Assembly (NCBI GenBank): GCA_012510755.1
Contig: JAAZHL010000228.1
Location: 1 to 7,379, forward strand
DNA length: 7,379 nucleotides
DNA from: Leucobacter sp.
GTDB taxonomy: Bacteria; Actinomycetota; Actinomycetes; Actinomycetales; Microbacteriaceae
Reading direction: 5' to 3'
Part shown: piece by piece, positions 6,860 to 7,379 of the stretch
Layout of the letters: the number at the start of each line of letters is the position of its first letter
Position numbering within the stretch: position 1 is the stretch's first letter
Notes under the pieces: generated by a model
The model's database searches: none
The model's input: the letters and a program-made list of their open reading frames with translations, nothing else
Told to the model about the DNA's origin: nothing
Program-made: the position numbers and the translations under genes

Positions 6860-7379
6860 ATGAAAGAAATTGCACAGTGCTGGTTCTGCCACCAAATCAA
6901 TGTGGTGCCCACCGGGAGCACCGGTCGCTGCCTCCGGTGCGGGCTCGATCCGCAAGCAGCGCGACCGAACACAAGCGCGCTCACGCACTCACTGAGTCAT
7001 CCGGTGCAGCCGACCGTGAGCGGTCACCCGGCGACACCGCCGTCACAAGCCTCGCCAGCTGACGCGGTTGCAGCTGGGGGCGGGCTGTCTGCCGAGGTCG
7101 AAGTGACACAGGTGGTCGCACCACCACGGTGGGCGCTGACGACAGAATTCAACGACGTTGCGTGGCTCGATACCAACGACGTCGTGATTGGCCGGGCACC
7201 CGTCGCCACTACTGACGCAACACCGATGACGTTGAACGACCCCGACATGACGCTCACGAAAACCTATGCACGTCTACGACGCGACCCTCCAAGCGACACC
7301 TGGACATTGGAAGGCCTTGGGTCAACCAAAGGCGTGCAACTGTTTGACGAGACTCTGACCTCACGGTTGACGCGGGAGC
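6860..7379 (+). CDS. Zinc-ribbon plus FHA-like domain protein, 3' end outside window
   Basis: An open plus-strand frame gives 173 residues before the window ends. The N-terminus has a CxxC...CxxC zinc ribbon: C7-W-F-C10 and C24-L-R-C27. A low-complexity linker rich in Pro, Ser, Thr and Ala follows (about 31-90). From about 92 the pattern is FHA-like: VVIGRAP (108-114, G111-R112), LNDPDMTLTKTYARL (125-139), TWTLEGLGSTKG (147-158). FHA domains bind phosphothreonine peptides and often sit in Ser/Thr-kinase signalling or secretion systems. Here the usual S-x-x-H appears as T133-K-T-Y136 and the STNG Asn as K157, so classical phosphothreonine binding may be altered or lost. The start ATG 6860 is chosen because the zinc ribbon follows at once; ATG 6854 and GTG 6800 are in-frame alternatives, and none has a good Shine-Dalgarno. 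The gene is divergent from the transfer operon. Its role is unknown, and the missing C-terminus may hold further domains. Confidence 0.8.
   Translation, partial: MKEIAQCWFCHQINVVPTGSTGRCLRCGLDPQAARPNTSALTHSLSHPVQPTVSGHPATPPSQASPADAVAAGGGLSAEVEVTQVVAPPRWALTTEFNDVAWLDTNDVVIGRAPVATTDATPMTLNDPDMTLTKTYARLRRDPPSDTWTLEGLGSTKGVQLFDETLTSRLTRE

Noticed and set aside
6916..6946. CACCGG/CCGGTG hairpin near the start of the FHA-like gene
   Set aside because: It falls in the codons of the zinc ribbon, and the short stem is explained by Cys/Arg/Gly codon usage. No regulatory context supports it.
6553..6988. Two overlapping 143-codon minus-strand open frames (6553-6984 and 6557-6988)
   Set aside because: Both are open mainly because the pyrimidine-rich strand has few stop codons. 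Their products are low-complexity and unlike any family, and they run antisense to the FHA-like gene, whose domain pattern is much stronger.

Overview
The window looks like part of a mobile element from an actinobacterium, probably a conjugative or mobilisable plasmid or an integrated relative. The main evidence is a complete MobF-type relaxase-helicase. GC is moderately high, and the relaxase and FHA sequences have an actinobacterial flavour. The genus cannot be read from the sequence. No tRNA, rRNA, CRISPR array or insertion sequence was seen.

Layout. (1) 1-2012, minus strand: the first 670 residues of an MmeI-like (type IIL) fused restriction-modification enzyme, whose 3' end lies outside the window. 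Both the nuclease site (D69, E79, K81) and the methyltransferase motifs look intact. (2) 2013-2137: a short gap with an imperfect stem-loop. (3) 2138-6064, minus strand: a 1308-residue relaxase with an N-terminal relaxase domain, a RecD-like helicase and a long C-terminal region I cannot assign. (4) 6064-6552, minus strand: a 162-residue protein with three tandem four-cysteine zinc-binding modules. Its stop codon overlaps the relaxase start (TGATG), so the two are very probably translationally coupled. (5) 6553-6859: a divergent intergenic region holding a strongly strand-asymmetric tract of about 125 bases (purine-rich and almost C-free on the plus strand). It is the most plausible place in the window for regulation and possibly oriT. 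(6) 6860-7379, plus strand: the start of a zinc-ribbon plus FHA-like protein that runs off the right edge.

How the parts may work together: the zinc-finger protein and relaxase form a DNA-transfer operon, with the zinc-finger protein a candidate oriT-binding accessory factor or regulator. The MmeI-like enzyme follows on the same strand and would act as cargo for defence or plasmid maintenance. The divergent FHA-like protein may be another regulator or part of a neighbouring apparatus. These links are inferences from gene order.

The least explained signals are the purine/pyrimidine-skewed tract, the relaxase-coupled triple zinc-finger protein, the degenerate FHA domain, and a cluster of a near-palindromic 10-mer (TGWCGCGWCA) inside the relaxase gene that is used in more than one reading frame.
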